The notes: generated by a model not told the origin, from the sequence alone. Positions 53,531 to 64,000 are shown, counted from the first letter of the stretch. The stretch is 64,000 nucleotides of DNA from Burkholderia diffusa (GCF_902499115.1 NZ_CABVPN010000010.1:1-64000), one strand, 5' to 3'. A program made the numbers and translations.

Positions 53531-54571
53531 TCAGGCGGGTTGGTCGGTCACGCGGCCTTCGCGCACGACGGTCTCGCCGTCGAGCTCGACCGTGCAGCGG
53601 CGCAGCGGGATGTCGATATGGCAGGTCGTCGTGCGGCTGCCGCCGCCTTCGTTGTTCGGGCCGAGCGAGAACAGGAAGTTGCCTTCGAACGCGCGCGCAT
53701 CCATCCCGATCGTCGCCTCGCGGTCGTACAGGCCGAGCGTCGACCAGCGGGCGCGCGGCTGCAACCCCCAGCCGATGTGCGAGATCGCATAGCCTTCGGG
53801 GTCGGCGAAGGTTTCCATGTAGTCGCGCAGCAGGTCGGCGTCGACGCCGCCTTCGATGCGCGTTGCGTAACCACCTTCGACGGTCAGCGCGATCGGCTCG
53901 CTCACGTAGTGCTTCTGAGGCAGCAGGATGTCGCCGCGGTCGATCACGATCGTGCCGCGCGCGGTGCGGTCGTTCGGGTAGGTCAGCGCGAAGCCGCTCG
54001 GCCAGTGATCCCAGCGGCCCGGCGCGTCGACGAAGCCGTATTCGGCCGTCGGCGGAAACTCGCCGAGCGGGCATACCAGCGCGGTGCCGGCGGCCGACGT
54101 CACGCGCATCTCGCGCGCGGCAGCGATTTTTTTCGCAGCGGCGAGCACGCGCGTACGGTCGGCCAGCGTCGGCACCATGCGCACCAGCACCTCGGGCGGC
54201 TCGACCGCGAGCAGGATCTTCGTGCCCGCTTTCAGGATGTCGTGCTGTTCGGGCGAGAACAGCAGCGTCATCAGGTCGAGCACGAGGTCGCTCTCGCGCA
54301 GCGCGGCGATCGCGGCCTTGTTGCCGGTCAGCGGCGTCGTGCCGAGATACGCGAGCGGGTCCCGGCTGAACGCTTTGTCGCCATTGACGGGCGGCAGGTC
54401 GAGCCGGTTGACGATCGCGCCCATCGATTGCGTCGCGATCAGCGCGCACGACAGCGTCTGCGGATGGGTGGCCGCGCTCGTCAGGATCGTGACGGTCTGG
54501 CCCGGTTCGAGGCGCGACAGCGTGAGGACCTGCTTCCACGCGTCGATCAGTTGGGTATCGCTGACTGGCAT
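53531..54571 (-). CDS. nicX: 2,5-dihydroxypyridine 5,6-dioxygenase (NicX)
   Basis: A 346-residue iron dioxygenase that opens the ring of 2,5-dihydroxypyridine to N-formylmaleamate. The ferrous-iron ligands are at the same numbers as in P. putida NicX: H265 (AISHIGWG), H318 and D320 (TCHIDIP). The length (350 in P. putida) also fits. It belongs to the same superfamily as M29-like aminopeptidases by fold. CGGAGCC precedes the ATG at 54571. It follows nicD in the leftward operon. Confidence 0.95.
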   Translation of the reverse strand: MPVSDTQLIDAWKQVLTLSRLEPGQTVTILTSAATHPQTLSCALIATQSMGAIVNRLDLPPVNGDKAFSRDPLAYLGTTPLTGNKAAIAALRESDLVLDLMTLLFSPEQHDILKAGTKILLAVEPPEVLVRMVPTLADRTRVLAAAKKIAAAREMRVTSAAGTALVCPLGEFPPTAEYGFVDAPGRWDHWPSGFALTYPNDRTARGTIVIDRGDILLPQKHYVSEPIALTVEGGYATRIEGGVDADLLRDYMETFADPEGYAISHIGWGLQPRARWSTLGLYDREATIGMDARAFEGNFLFSLGPNNEGGGSRTTTCHIDIPLRRCTVELDGETVVREGRVTDQPA

Positions 54572-54618
54572 CGTCGGCTCCGGTAAAGGCGTGAAAGAAA
54601 GGGGCGGGCGCCGCGCGA

Positions 54619-55449
54619 TCAGGCCGCGAGCGGCGCGCCGAGGAAATCGCCGAACGCCGCGTAGAAGCCCGCCGCGTTGTCCCACGGAATCATGTGGCCC
54701 GCGTCGGGCACGCGCACGTGCCGCATCGACGGCGTCGCGCGCTGCAGTTCGGCGACGTCGTCGTCGCGCACCACGTCGCCGCGCTCGGCCGTGATCAGCA
54801 GCGACGGCACGGTCAGTCGCGCGGCATCCGCGTGGAAGTCGTCGGTGTGGAAGCCTTCGTATGACGTGCGCACCGCGCGCTCGTCGCAGGTATGCAGCCA
54901 TTCGGCGCGCAGTTGCAGTTCGGCATCGGTCCAGGTCGGGCAGAACGCGCGCATCCCTTCGGCGTCGGTGCCGGCGCGCGCGAGCGCCATCGAGTCGATG
55001 TACCACGGCAGCTTGCCCGGATAGTCGCGGCGGTTCGGGCCCGACACCGGGGGATCGACGAGTACGACCGACTCTAGCCCGCCGATGCCGCGCAGCGCCG
55101 CGCGCGCGGCGATCCGCGCGCCCATCGAATGGCCGACGAGGCTCGTACGCGGCAGGCCGAGCGCGGCGACGAGCGCCGCGACGTCGTCGGCCTGCGCGTC
55201 GAGGCCGTAGTCGAGCGACGGCGACGCGTCGGACAGCCCGCGGCCGCGCACGTCGAGCACATAGGTGTCGAACGCCGCGCCGAACACGTCGCCGACGAAG
55301 CCCCACGTGATCGCGGGGCTCGTGATGCCGGGAATCAGCACGATCGCGGGGCGCGACGCGCGTGCGCCCGTCGCGCCGCCGTAGCGCAGATAGTGCTGGC
55401 GGATGCCGTTCGCGCGGACGTTCGCGCCGTACAGGAAAGTCGAGGGCAT
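54619..55449 (-). CDS. nicD: N-formylmaleamate deformylase (NicD)
   Basis: A 276-residue alpha/beta hydrolase releasing formate from N-formylmaleamate to give maleamate. Nucleophile S108 in GHSMG (106-110), D132 (LVDPP) and H252 (DAGHMIP) are each offset by 7 from the S101/D125/H245 triad of P. putida NicD. GGAGCCTCTCC precedes the ATG. It lies between nicE and nicX on the leftward operon; the gaps are short. Confidence 0.92.
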   Translation of the reverse strand: MPSTFLYGANVRANGIRQHYLRYGGATGARASRPAIVLIPGITSPAITWGFVGDVFGAAFDTYVLDVRGRGLSDASPSLDYGLDAQADDVAALVAALGLPRTSLVGHSMGARIAARAALRGIGGLESVVLVDPPVSGPNRRDYPGKLPWYIDSMALARAGTDAEGMRAFCPTWTDAELQLRAEWLHTCDERAVRTSYEGFHTDDFHADAARLTVPSLLITAERGDVVRDDDVAELQRATPSMRHVRVPDAGHMIPWDNAAGFYAAFGDFLGAPLAA

Positions 55450-55475
55450 GGAGAGGCTCCGAAGTGGCGGGATGC

Positions 55476-56228
55476 TCAGTACGCGCCGGACAGCAGCGCG
55501 CCGGCGCCGGGTACGACCGGTTCGAGATCGAGTTCGCGCAGCATCGCGTAGGTCGTCGCGATCGCCGCCGTGATCACGGGCTTGCCCGTCATCGCCTCGA
55601 CCTTCGCGACCGCCGGCAGCGACGGCATCTGCACGCACGCGGACAGGACGATCGCATCGGCCTCCTGGTACGGCAGCGTCTTCACGATGTCCGGCAGGCG
55701 TGCCGGGTCGTGGCGGCCGACTTCGAGGTTGTCGGGAATCTCGAGCGCGCGGTACGCGATCACGTCATAGCCTTCGTTGCGGATGTAGTCGACCACGAGT
55801 TCGGTCAGCGGCAGCATGTACGGTGCGACCACCACGATGCGCTTCGCGCCGATCACCTTCAATGCGTCGACGAGCGCGCCTGCGCTCGTCAGCACGGGCG
55901 CCTGCGCGCCGTTGTCCGCCGTGTGCTTCGTGAGGCGCGCCTGAGACACGCGGTGATAGCCGTGGCCCATCGCCATGATCGCGACGAGGCACGCGTAGCC
56001 GAGCACGTCGACGCGCGCATCGCTCAGCTCCACCGCGCAGCGGTCGGATTCGGCATCCATCGTCGCGAGTTCTTCCTTGACGACCTTCTTCATCCGCATC
56101 CGGCTCGAGTGATACGTGAAGCGCTCGGGCCGGATCGCCTCGCGCAACCGCAACATCGCGGGAATCTCGGTTTCCATCGTCGTGTTGGAACTCGGCACGA
56201 TCTGGCCGATGCGGTAGGTCTTGTTCAT
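55476..56228 (-). CDS. nicE: Maleate cis-trans isomerase (NicE)
   Basis: A 250-residue enzyme of the Asp/Glu racemase superfamily that isomerises maleate to fumarate, the last step of the pathway. Two catalytic cysteines C80 (GYACLVAIM) and C198 (LSACVQMPS) are offset by 2 from the reported C82/C200. The start MNKTYRIGQIVPSSNTTMET is typical. It is the first gene of the leftward operon; the next, nicD, begins 26 bp later. Upstream lies the divergent control region with nicC. Confidence 0.93.
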   Translation of the reverse strand: MNKTYRIGQIVPSSNTTMETEIPAMLRLREAIRPERFTYHSSRMRMKKVVKEELATMDAESDRCAVELSDARVDVLGYACLVAIMAMGHGYHRVSQARLTKHTADNGAQAPVLTSAGALVDALKVIGAKRIVVVAPYMLPLTELVVDYIRNEGYDVIAYRALEIPDNLEVGRHDPARLPDIVKTLPYQEADAIVLSACVQMPSLPAVAKVEAMTGKPVITAAIATTYAMLRELDLEPVVPGAGALLSGAY

Positions 56229-56300
56229 GACGGGAGGCTCCGTGTCGGTAAGAGTGGGGCGGCACGCTGGCGCGAGATCGCCTGGTTTCGAGCAAAGTCT

Positions 56301-56310
56301 AGTGTGTACA
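56301..56310 (+). promoter_or_regulatory. GTGTAC motif near the nicE promoter
   Basis: AGTGTGTACA shares nine bases with the motif at 56445 and lies about 75 bp upstream of nicE. Together with 56445 it places two copies in the divergent nicE/nicC region. Confidence 0.5.
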
Positions 56311-56444
56311 TTTGAAAATGACAATGGATCAAAAAGATTTCCGTCCGGCCGTCATCGTTGATGAGTGTATGAATTCGTGAATTCATTGGTGTTTTCCCGA
56401 ACAAAAGGATTGCCAAAAACAATCCGCTTGTCCTGAGCAAATTG

Positions 56445-57690
<1,246 letters not shown>

Positions 57691-57883
57691 CACGCGCCGT
57701 GTCCGAGCCGGATGCCACGCCGCCGTATCGTCGATCGATGCGGCGATACGCGCGCATTTCGGCGTGTTATACCTGAGCGCTGTGCGCGACGCCGGCCATC
57801 GCGAGCCGGCGGCCGTGCCCGCCGCCGGCCCCAGGCATCGGCCCACCGGTCTTCCGGCCCGCGCCCCCATTCCGGACCCATTC

Positions 57884-58390
57884 ATGTCCCATCCCGCTTC
57901 CCCGTCGCGGCCGCTCGCTTTTCGCGTGAACGGCATGCCGCACATGTTCGACGCAGCCGCGCCCGACGCGCCGCTGCTGCTGATCCTGCGCAACGACTGC
58001 GCGCTCAACGGCCCGAAGTACGGCTGCGGATTCGGGCAGTGCGGCGCGTGCACGGTGCTGGTCGACGGGCAGGCCACACGCGCGTGCGTCGTGCCGGCCG
58101 CCGCCGCGCACGGGCGCGACGTGACGACGCTCGAAGGGCTCGGCGCGCGCGAGGCGCCGCATCCGATCCAGCGCGCCTTCATCGACGAGCAGGCCGCGCA
58201 GTGCGGCTATTGCCTGAACGGGATGATCATGAGCACGAAAGCGCTGCTCGATCGCAATCCGTCGCCGGACGATGCAGCGATCCGCGACGCGCTGCGCTTC
58301 AATCTTTGCCGCTGCGGCACGCACCTGGAGATCATCCGCGCGGTGCATCGGGCCGCGCGCTATCTGCGGGACGACGGCGATGAAGCATGA
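57884..58390 (+). CDS. nicA: Nicotinate dehydrogenase small [2Fe-2S] subunit (NicA)
   Basis: A 168-residue iron-sulfur subunit of the nicotinate hydroxylase. The N-terminal plant-type [2Fe-2S] cluster has C48, C53, C56 and C68; the second, helical cluster has C107, C110, C142 and C144. It relays electrons from the molybdenum site to haem. The length matches P. putida NicA (157). The start is 193 bp beyond nicC with only a weak ribosome site. Its stop lies inside the start of the next gene (11-bp overlap), so they are coupled. Partner molybdenum subunits: 50382-52661 and possibly the degenerate domain at 58380. Confidence 0.92.
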   Translation: MSHPASPSRPLAFRVNGMPHMFDAAAPDAPLLLILRNDCALNGPKYGCGFGQCGACTVLVDGQATRACVVPAAAAHGRDVTTLEGLGAREAPHPIQRAFIDEQAAQCGYCLNGMIMSTKALLDRNPSPDDAAIRDALRFNLCRCGTHLEIIRAVHRAARYLRDDGDEA

Positions 58391-60815
58391 CCCGAGCGTG
58401 CTCGCGCAGCCCGAAACCGATGCAGGCGATGTGCGATGCGATGAAGTGGCGGCCGGTTCGGTGCGGCGTGCGGACGACGCGGCGCGCATGCATCGCGCGC
58501 GTTACGAGTGGCCGATCGGCGATGCGCGCGCGCAGGCGTCGTTCGATGTCGAAACACGGACCGCCGCCGACGGCAGGATGACGACGTGGCGCTATCGCGC
58601 GCAGGCATGCACGGTGGCGGACGCGCGGCGCGCGACGGCGGAGGGCGGGGCGTCGACGCCATCGTCGCCGTTCGTCTATCGACATGCGCAGACGTCGATC
58701 GAGATGGCCGACACCCACCACACGATTCCCGGCCACGCGCACGCATTCGCGCGCGAATCGTTCGTCGACGAGCTGGCCGGTGCGCTGAAGCGCGATCCGG
58801 TCGCATTGCGTCTGCAGCATCTCGATGCGTCGCGCGATGCAGGGCCGCGCGAGATTATCCGGATGGTCAGCGAACGCGCCGCGTGGGGCGAACCGGCGAC
58901 GGCGCGCATGCATGACCGCTTGAGCGGACGCGGTTTTGCGTTCGACGGTGCCGGTGCGCCCGATGCATTGTCCGCGGACGAAAACCCGCAAGCCGATGCG
59001 GGCGGTGACAAGGCTCCCCACTGGTCCGCGTGGGTCGTCGATCTCGACGTCGATCGCGCGACGGGCGACGTCGCGGTGCGCCGCGTCGTCGCCGGGCAGG
59101 GCGCGGGCGAACCCGGGCAGGCGTCGATGGCGGGCTTGCCCGCGTGGCAGATCGAGGCGGCGATTTCGCGCGTGATGGGCGCGCGGCTGTCCGCACGGCC
59201 GGCGCATGACGAGACCGGCGGCGATGTCGCGCCGGATGCGATCGCGCATGAACTCGTTGCGTTCGACGACGCCGCACCGGGCGCGGATCGCATCAGGTCG
59301 CTGTCGGCATACGATGCGCAACGGATCGAGCAGGCGGCTGCGCCGGCGGCGGCTGCGATCGCGAACGCGCTGCATGACGCGACGGGCGTGCGTTTTCGCG
59401 CGCCGCCGTTCGATGCTGCGCGCATTCGCGAGGCGCTGGCCCGGCCGGTGCCGGTCGATTCAGGTGAGAGCCATTCCGGCACGCCGCGTCGTGCGTCATC
59501 GCGCTGGCGCCGCTGGCTGGCCGGTGGCGGCGCGGGCGGGGTGGTCGGCGGGCTGATCGGGCTCGCGTGCGCGATCCTGCCGGGCCCGGCGCCGATTGCG
59601 CCGATTGCGACGGGCGGTGCGGACGGCGCGATGTGGAGCGCGGCGACGCTCGAACGCGGCCGCCTGATTGCGCTCGCCGGCGATTGCGCGGTCTGTCATA
59701 CCGCGCCCGGCGGGGCGCCCAACGCGGGTGGTCTCGCGCTCGACACGCCGTTCGGCACGATCTACACGACCAACATCACGCCCGATCTGGAAACCGGTAT
59801 CGGCGCATGGTCGTATCCGGCGTTCGCGCGTGCGATGCGCGAAGGCATCGGCCGCGACGGATCGCATCTGTATCCGGCATTTCCGTACACCGCGTTCGCG
59901 AAGCTGAGCGAGCCCGACCTGCTCGCGCTCTATGCCTATCTGATGTCGCAGCCGCCGGTGACGCATGCACCGCCGAAGACGAAGCTGCCGTTCCCGCTCG
60001 ACCAGCGGCGCCTCGTCGCCGGATGGAACTGGCTGTTTCACGATGCGCGGCCGTTCGCACCGGACCCGGCGCGCTCCGCGACGTGGAATCGCGGCAAGTA
60101 TCTGGTTGACGGCGCCGGGCACTGCGGCGCGTGCCACACGCCGCGCAACGCACTCGGCGCGGAACAGGGCGGGCGCGCGTACCTGGCCGGCGGCGAGGCC
60201 GAGGGATGGGTCGCGCCGCCGCTCATCGCGTCGCCGGCGTCGCCGGTGCCGTGGACCGAAGGCGCGCTGTTCGACTACCTCCGCACCGGTTTCTCTGCCC
60301 AGCACGGCGTCGCGGCCGGGCCGATGGCGCCGGTCGTCGCGGGGCTCGCGGCGCTGCCCGAATCGGACGTTCGGGCGATCGCGCATTACCTGACGTCGCT
60401 GTCACCGCCTGTCGATGCGGCCATGGCGGCCGACGCGGCGACCCGCCGTGCGCACGGTGCGGAAGCCGTCGCGACGCTCGGCCTCGAGAGCGGCCGGCGT
60501 GCGTTCGATGCCGCGTGCGCGGTGTGTCACGCGGAATCGGGCGGGGTCGGGCATTTGGGCGTGCGTCCGCTGATGGGGCTCAACACGAGCGTCAGCCAGG
60601 CGGCGCCCGACAACCTGCTGCGTGTGCTGCACGACGGGATCGACCATCCGGCCACCGACGCGCTCGGCTACATGCCAGGCTTCCGGGACGCGTTCGACGA
60701 CCGGCAGATGGCCGAGCTCGCCGCATATATCCGCGCGCGCTACGCGCCCGGTCAACCGGCGTGGCAAAACCTGGAGGAAGCCTCGGCGAGAATCCGGCAG
60801 GCGCGCTCGCACTGA
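58380..60815 (+). CDS. Triheme c-type cytochrome fused to a truncated, degenerate molybdopterin domain
   Basis: An 811-residue protein. Residues about 30-360 resemble the C-terminal half of a xanthine-dehydrogenase-type Mo subunit (RESFVDELAGALKRDP, HWSAWVVDLDVDRATGD, ALHDATGVRFRAPPFD) but lack its N-terminal half. The catalytic GAGE is replaced by SAYD (309-312). A membrane segment at about 371-400 follows, then three cytochrome c domains with CAVCH (436), CGACH (582) and CAVCH (713) for covalent haem, expected in the periplasm. In full-length NicB these parts are one protein; here the active Mo domain is a separate gene (50382-52661). Starts within nicA (11-bp overlap). Likely role: electron transfer from NicA to the respiratory chain; the Mo-like part may dock the other subunits. 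Confidence 0.85.
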   Translation: MKHDPSVLAQPETDAGDVRCDEVAAGSVRRADDAARMHRARYEWPIGDARAQASFDVETRTAADGRMTTWRYRAQACTVADARRATAEGGASTPSSPFVYRHAQTSIEMADTHHTIPGHAHAFARESFVDELAGALKRDPVALRLQHLDASRDAGPREIIRMVSERAAWGEPATARMHDRLSGRGFAFDGAGAPDALSADENPQADAGGDKAPHWSAWVVDLDVDRATGDVAVRRVVAGQGAGEPGQASMAGLPAWQIEAAISRVMGARLSARPAHDETGGDVAPDAIAHELVAFDDAAPGADRIRSLSAYDAQRIEQAAAPAAAAIANALHDATGVRFRAPPFDAARIREALARPVPVDSGESHSGTPRRASSRWRRWLAGGGAGGVVGGLIGLACAILPGPAPIAPIATGGADGAMWSAATLERGRLIALAGDCAVCHTAPGGAPNAGGLALDTPFGTIYTTNITPDLETGIGAWSYPAFARAMREGIGRDGSHLYPAFPYTAFAKLSEPDLLALYAYLMSQPPVTHAPPKTKLPFPLDQRRLVAGWNWLFHDARPFAPDPARSATWNRGKYLVDGAGHCGACHTPRNALGAEQGGRAYLAGGEAEGWVAPPLIASPASPVPWTEGALFDYLRTGFSAQHGVAAGPMAPVVAGLAALPESDVRAIAHYLTSLSPPVDAAMAADAATRRAHGAEAVATLGLESGRRAFDAACAVCHAESGGVGHLGVRPLMGLNTSVSQAAPDNLLRVLHDGIDHPATDALGYMPGFRDAFDDRQMAELAAYIRARYAPGQPAWQNLEEASARIRQARSH

Positions 60816-61029
60816 CCGGCGCACGTGAAGAGGCCGCACGGCAGCCGGGAAAAGCGACTCACGGGGCAACGCCAGGCGCGACGCGGCCCGTAAATCTTGC
60901 CTGGATCACCCATCGTTTAACCATTCGAAACAATGTGTTCACCGAAAAGGGCATGATCTCCGGCAATCGGGCAGGCATACTGTCGCCTATGTTGTTCAAT
61001 GCCGTCGAATCGACGTGCGCTTGCCTCCC

Positions 61030-61362
61030 ATGTCCATCCCTGTACCTTTTCGATCCCTGCGAGGGTTGACCATCGCGGCCGCTGCATGCTTGCTCGCCGC
61101 GTGTTCGACCGCTTCCGACGTGACCACGACGTCGAACCCGAACGTCTTCACCGTGACGACGCGCACGCTCGGCGTGTCGACGACGTGGGCCGACGCCCAT
61201 GAAAAAGCCGTCAACGAAGCGACCAACTATTGCACGCAGCGCGGCATGCGCGCGAGCCTGAAGCAGGAGTCCGTGACCGGCGGCCGCCGCGTCGACGCGC
61301 GCTCGGAACTCGCGTTCGAGTGCCATCCGACCTTCGAGACGGCGTCGAACCCGCGCGGATAA
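61030..61362 (+). CDS. Small lipoprotein, 110 aa
   Basis: A 110-residue exported lipoprotein. Residues 1-25 form a signal (PFRSLRGLTIAAAACLLAAC) with the lipobox LAAC. The mature part (about 85 residues) has a compact alpha/beta look: FTVTTRTLGVSTTWADAHEK, AVNEATNYCTQRG, LAFECHP, with two cysteines that may pair. No ribosome site precedes the ATG; a GTG five codons upstream (61015) is an alternative. Function unknown. Convergent with mmsB. Confidence 0.75.
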   Translation: MSIPVPFRSLRGLTIAAAACLLAACSTASDVTTTSNPNVFTVTTRTLGVSTTWADAHEKAVNEATNYCTQRGMRASLKQESVTGGRRVDARSELAFECHPTFETASNPRG

Positions 61363-61420
61363 GCGCTGCGTCGCCCGTGCGGCCGCGGCCTGCGCGCCTG
61401 CGCTGCTCCGGAAGTGAATC

Positions 61421-61452
61421 GACCCGCGATGCCGTGAAGGGCATCGCGGGTC
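61421..61452. terminator. Bidirectional terminator between convergent genes
   Basis: GACCCGCGATGCC and GGCATCGCGGGTC form a 13-bp perfect stem around a 6-nt loop, between the convergent stops at 61362 and 61474. No T-run on either side. Confidence 0.65.
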
Positions 61453-61473
61453 GGCGCACGTCCGTCGGCTGCG

Positions 61474-62364
61474 TTATGCGGGGTGCGCTTCGTACAGCTT
61501 CACGCACGCGGAGAAGTCGAGCGTGCCGAGCCCCTGCTGGCTCATCGACTGATAAAGCTGCTGCGCGAGCGCGCCCATCCACACCGGTTGCCGTGCGCTG
61601 CGCGCGGCTTCGGTCGCGAGCCCGAGATCCTTCAGCATCAGGTTCGCGGCGAAACCGCCCGAGTAGCCGCGCGCGGCGGGCGCCGCGTCGTTCACGCCCG
61701 GGTACGGGTTATATGCGTCCGAGCTCCAGCAGCGGCCGGTCGACGTGTTGATGATGCCGGCCAGCACGGCCGGATCGATGCCGAGCGCGGCGCCGAGCGC
61801 CATCGATTCCGACACGCCCATCATCGAGATCCCGAGCAGCAGGTTGTTGCAGATCTTCGCGATCTGCCCGGTGCCGGTGCCGCCGCAGTGCACGACGTTC
61901 TTTCCCATGTCGAGCAGTACCGGGCGGATGCGCTCGAACAGCGCGCCTTCCGCGCCGACCATGAAGGTCAGCGTGCCGGCTTGCGCGCCGCCGGTGCCGC
62001 CCGACACTGGCGCATCGGCGAGCGGGAAGTCGCGTTGCGCGGCGGCGTCGGCCACTGCGCGCACGGTGCCCGGGTCGATCGTGCTGCAGTCGACGAACGT
62101 TGCGCCGGCGCGCGCGCCGGCCAGGACGCCGTCGTCGCCGAGATAAACCGCGCGCACGTGCTGCGCGGCCGGCAGCATCGTGATCACCAGCGACGCGCGG
62201 GCGGCCGCCTCACGCGGCGACGCGGCCGCCGTCGCGCCCGCGCGCGTCGCGGCGTCGACTGCGTTCGCGTCGAGGTCGAACACCGTCAGGGCGTGTCCGG
62301 CCTTGAGCAGGTTGGCGGCCATGGGGCCGCCCATGTTGCCGAGTCCGATGAATGCAATTTCCAT
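61474..62364 (-). CDS. mmsB: 3-hydroxyisobutyrate dehydrogenase
   Basis: A 296-residue NAD-dependent dehydrogenase oxidising 3-hydroxyisobutyrate to methylmalonate semialdehyde in valine catabolism. The Rossmann motif GLGNMGGPMAANL (7-19) leads; the substrate motif DAPVSGGTGGAQAGTL follows near 118, and the catalytic lysine lies in GTGQIAKICNN. Length is normal. The gene follows mmsA by 64 bp, a gap containing a strong hairpin (62382-62415). Confidence 0.95.
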   Translation of the reverse strand: MEIAFIGLGNMGGPMAANLLKAGHALTVFDLDANAVDAATRAGATAAASPREAAARASLVITMLPAAQHVRAVYLGDDGVLAGARAGATFVDCSTIDPGTVRAVADAAAQRDFPLADAPVSGGTGGAQAGTLTFMVGAEGALFERIRPVLLDMGKNVVHCGGTGTGQIAKICNNLLLGISMMGVSESMALGAALGIDPAVLAGIINTSTGRCWSSDAYNPYPGVNDAAPAARGYSGGFAANLMLKDLGLATEAARSARQPVWMGALAQQLYQSMSQQGLGTLDFSACVKLYEAHPA

Positions 62365-62381
62365 GTACAGGCTCCAGTGTC

Positions 62382-62415
62382 GACCGGACTTGGCGCTTCA
62401 GCGCCTAGTCCGGTC
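62382..62415 (-). other. Intercistronic hairpin between mmsA and mmsB
   Basis: Arms of 15 bp (62382-62396, 62401-62415; GACCGGACT and TGGCGC against GCGCCT and AGTCCGGTC) pair with one mismatch around a 4-nt loop. It fills almost the whole gap. It may stabilise mRNA or lower mmsB expression by attenuation; without a T-run full termination is unlikely. Confidence 0.65.
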
Positions 62416-62428
62416 CCATGCTTCGCAA

Positions 62429-63955
62429 TCAGCGCAGCGCGATCGTCGTGTTCACGCCGCCGGCCGTCGCGTCGTCGTCGAACCAGCGCGCGGTGACCGT
62501 CTTCGTCTGCGTGTAGAACTGCACGACCTGCTTGCCGTACGGGCCGAGATCGCCGAGCTTCGAGCCGCGCGAGCCGGTGAAGCTGAAGTAGGGGACCGGC
62601 ACCGGGATCGGGATGTTGATGCCGACCTGGCCGACGTCGATCTCGCTCTGGAACTTGCGCGCGGCCGCGCCGCTCTGCGTGAAGAGGCCGACGCCGTTGC
62701 CCATCGGGTTGCGGTTCACGAGCGCGATCGCTTCGTCGAGCGTGTCGACTTCCATCACGACCACCACCGGCCCGAAGATTTCTTCCGTGTAGATCGACAT
62801 GTCGGTCGTCACGCCCGAGAAGATCGTCGGGCCGACGAAGTTGCCTTGCTCGTAACCGGGCACCTTCACGTCGCGGCCGTCGAGCAGCAGCGTCGCGCCT
62901 TCCTTCACGCCCGCGTCGATCAGCGACAGGACGCGCGCCTTCGCCGCCTTCGACACGACCGGGCCGACGTCCGTGCCGGCTTCGGCGCCGGCGTTGACCT
63001 TCAGCGCCTTCGCCTTTTCGACCAGATCGGGCAGCCAGTCGCGCGCGCGGCCGACCAGCACGACGACCGACGTCGCCATGCAGCGCTGACCGGCCGCGCC
63101 GAAGCCCGCGCCGACCAGCGCGTTGATCGACTGCTCGCGATGCGCATCCGGCAACACGACCGCGTGGTTCTTCGCGCCCATCATCGACTGCACGCGCTTG
63201 CCGTGCTGGCTGCCGAGGTTGTACACGTGCGTGCCGACGCGCGTCGAGCCGACGAACGAGATCGCCTTGATGTCCGGGTGCGTGCAGAGGCGATCGACCA
63301 CCGTCTTGCCGCCGTGCACGACGTTCAGCACACCTTGCGGCACGCCGGCCTCGATCGCCAGTTCGACGAGCTGCATCGTCGACAGCGGATCCTGTTCGGA
63401 CGGCTTCAGCACGAACGTGTTGCCGCACACGATCGCCATCGGGAACATCCACAGCGGGATCATGCCGGGGAAGTTGAACGGCGTAATGCCCGCGCACACG
63501 CCGATCGGCTGGCGCAGCGTGTAGGTGTCGACGCCGCCCGCGACGTTCTCCGCGAATTCGCCTTGCTGCAGCGTGCCGATCGAGCATGCGTGCTCGACCA
63601 CTTCGAGGCCGCGGAAGATGTCGCCCTGCGCATCGGGCAGCGTCTTGCCCTGCTCGGCCGTCAGCGTGTGCGCGATCCGTTCGAGATTGCGGCGCACCAG
63701 ATCCTGGAACTTCAGCATGATGCGCAGCCGCGCGCCGATCGGCGTCGTCTTCCAGGTCTGGAAAGCGCGCTGCGCGGACGCGATCGCGGCATCGACCTCG
63801 TCGAGCGTCGCGTACGGCACGCGGCCGATCACTTCCTGCGTCGCGGGGTTGACGATGTCGCCCCATTCGGCGCTTTGCGAATCGACGAACGCGCCGTCGA
63901 TCAGCAGCTTGGCGGTGGGCAGGGCGAGGGTGGTCTGGGGAACTGCGGCGTTCAT
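62429..63955 (-). CDS. mmsA: Methylmalonate-semialdehyde dehydrogenase (CoA-acylating)
   Basis: A 508-residue aldehyde dehydrogenase that converts methylmalonate semialdehyde and CoA to propionyl-CoA in valine (and thymine) catabolism. The catalytic cysteine is C292 in [10 protein letters not shown]; the N-terminal pattern [20 protein letters not shown] and the cofactor segment [12 protein letters not shown] are typical of MmsA, not of general ALDHs. GGAGAGTTCC precedes the ATG. First gene of the leftward mmsAB pair; its promoter lies at or beyond the right edge of the window. Confidence 0.95.
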   Translation of the reverse strand: MNAAVPQTTLALPTAKLLIDGAFVDSQSAEWGDIVNPATQEVIGRVPYATLDEVDAAIASAQRAFQTWKTTPIGARLRIMLKFQDLVRRNLERIAHTLTAEQGKTLPDAQGDIFRGLEVVEHACSIGTLQQGEFAENVAGGVDTYTLRQPIGVCAGITPFNFPGMIPLWMFPMAIVCGNTFVLKPSEQDPLSTMQLVELAIEAGVPQGVLNVVHGGKTVVDRLCTHPDIKAISFVGSTRVGTHVYNLGSQHGKRVQSMMGAKNHAVVLPDAHREQSINALVGAGFGAAGQRCMATSVVVLVGRARDWLPDLVEKAKALKVNAGAEAGTDVGPVVSKAAKARVLSLIDAGVKEGATLLLDGRDVKVPGYEQGNFVGPTIFSGVTTDMSIYTEEIFGPVVVVMEVDTLDEAIALVNRNPMGNGVGLFTQSGAAARKFQSEIDVGQVGINIPIPVPVPYFSFTGSRGSKLGDLGPYGKQVVQFYTQTKTVTARWFDDDATAGGVNTTIALR

Positions 63956-64000
63956 GGAACTCTCCGGGAAACGATGGTGCGACGAAAAAGGGGGGGCTTG

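Overview
The window is high-GC DNA of Burkholderia type (very probably Burkholderia sensu stricto, secondary replicon). The evidence is codon use, protein-family content (DUF3005, DUF4397/DUF4382 lipoproteins, nic and mms genes) and strong AGGAG-type ribosome sites. No rRNA, tRNA, CRISPR array, replication origin or complete insertion sequence was seen. All assignments come from reading the sequence; no database search was run.

1-24 kb, a stress / low-oxygen region. An FNR-type regulator with four Fe-S cysteines is followed by a Bax-inhibitor-like membrane protein with a near-perfect FNR/ANR box, a NarL-type regulator with a mutated receiver, an MgtA-like P-type ATPase, a 2868-residue cyclic beta-1,2-glucan synthase, a fatty-acid desaturase, a CPA1 antiporter, a PRC-barrel protein, a second Crp/Fnr regulator and several 59-67-residue proteins. 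The mix recalls the low-oxygen-activated (lxa) locus of B. cenocepacia, but no universal stress protein is present and several genes survive only as fragments: oleate hydratase and transketolase 5' ends, a Crp fragment, an IS3 transposase tail and a 57-bp IS-end palindrome. I read it as an eroding version of such a locus.

24-29 kb, an accessory patch. An IS256 transposase fragment, two small unknown genes and a papain-like cysteine protease lie in DNA that looks less GC-rich. Then come a tiny lipoprotein, a DUF4382 lipoprotein and a small membrane protein.

29-48 kb, ordinary metabolic and transport genes: a NUDIX hydrolase, an NCS2 purine/pyrimidine permease, a divergent LysR/SDR pair, an ABM monooxygenase overlapping an iron alcohol dehydrogenase, two sulfonate-type and one peptide-type binding protein without permeases, a hydantoin-like set (NCS1 permease, Asp/Glu-racemase-family enzyme, LysR) and several lipoproteins. 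Remnants of an SDR, a LysR and possibly an MFS transporter are scattered among them.

48-61 kb, a complete nicotinate catabolic cluster: MFS permease (nicT-like), MarR repressor (nicR), leftward nicE-nicD-nicX-nicF-molybdenum subunit, and rightward nicC-nicA-cytochrome c. Published catalytic residues of NicC, X, D, F and E are all present at matching positions. Together the enzymes take nicotinate through 6-hydroxynicotinate, 2,5-dihydroxypyridine, N-formylmaleamate, maleamate and maleate to fumarate. The electron-transfer subunit is unusual: three haem domains are fused to a truncated, catalytically dead copy of the molybdenum domain, while an active molybdenum subunit is encoded 6 kb away. 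A GTGTAC-containing motif recurs at the cluster promoters.

61-64 kb: a small lipoprotein, then mmsA-mmsB (valine catabolism), read leftward and separated by a strong hairpin.
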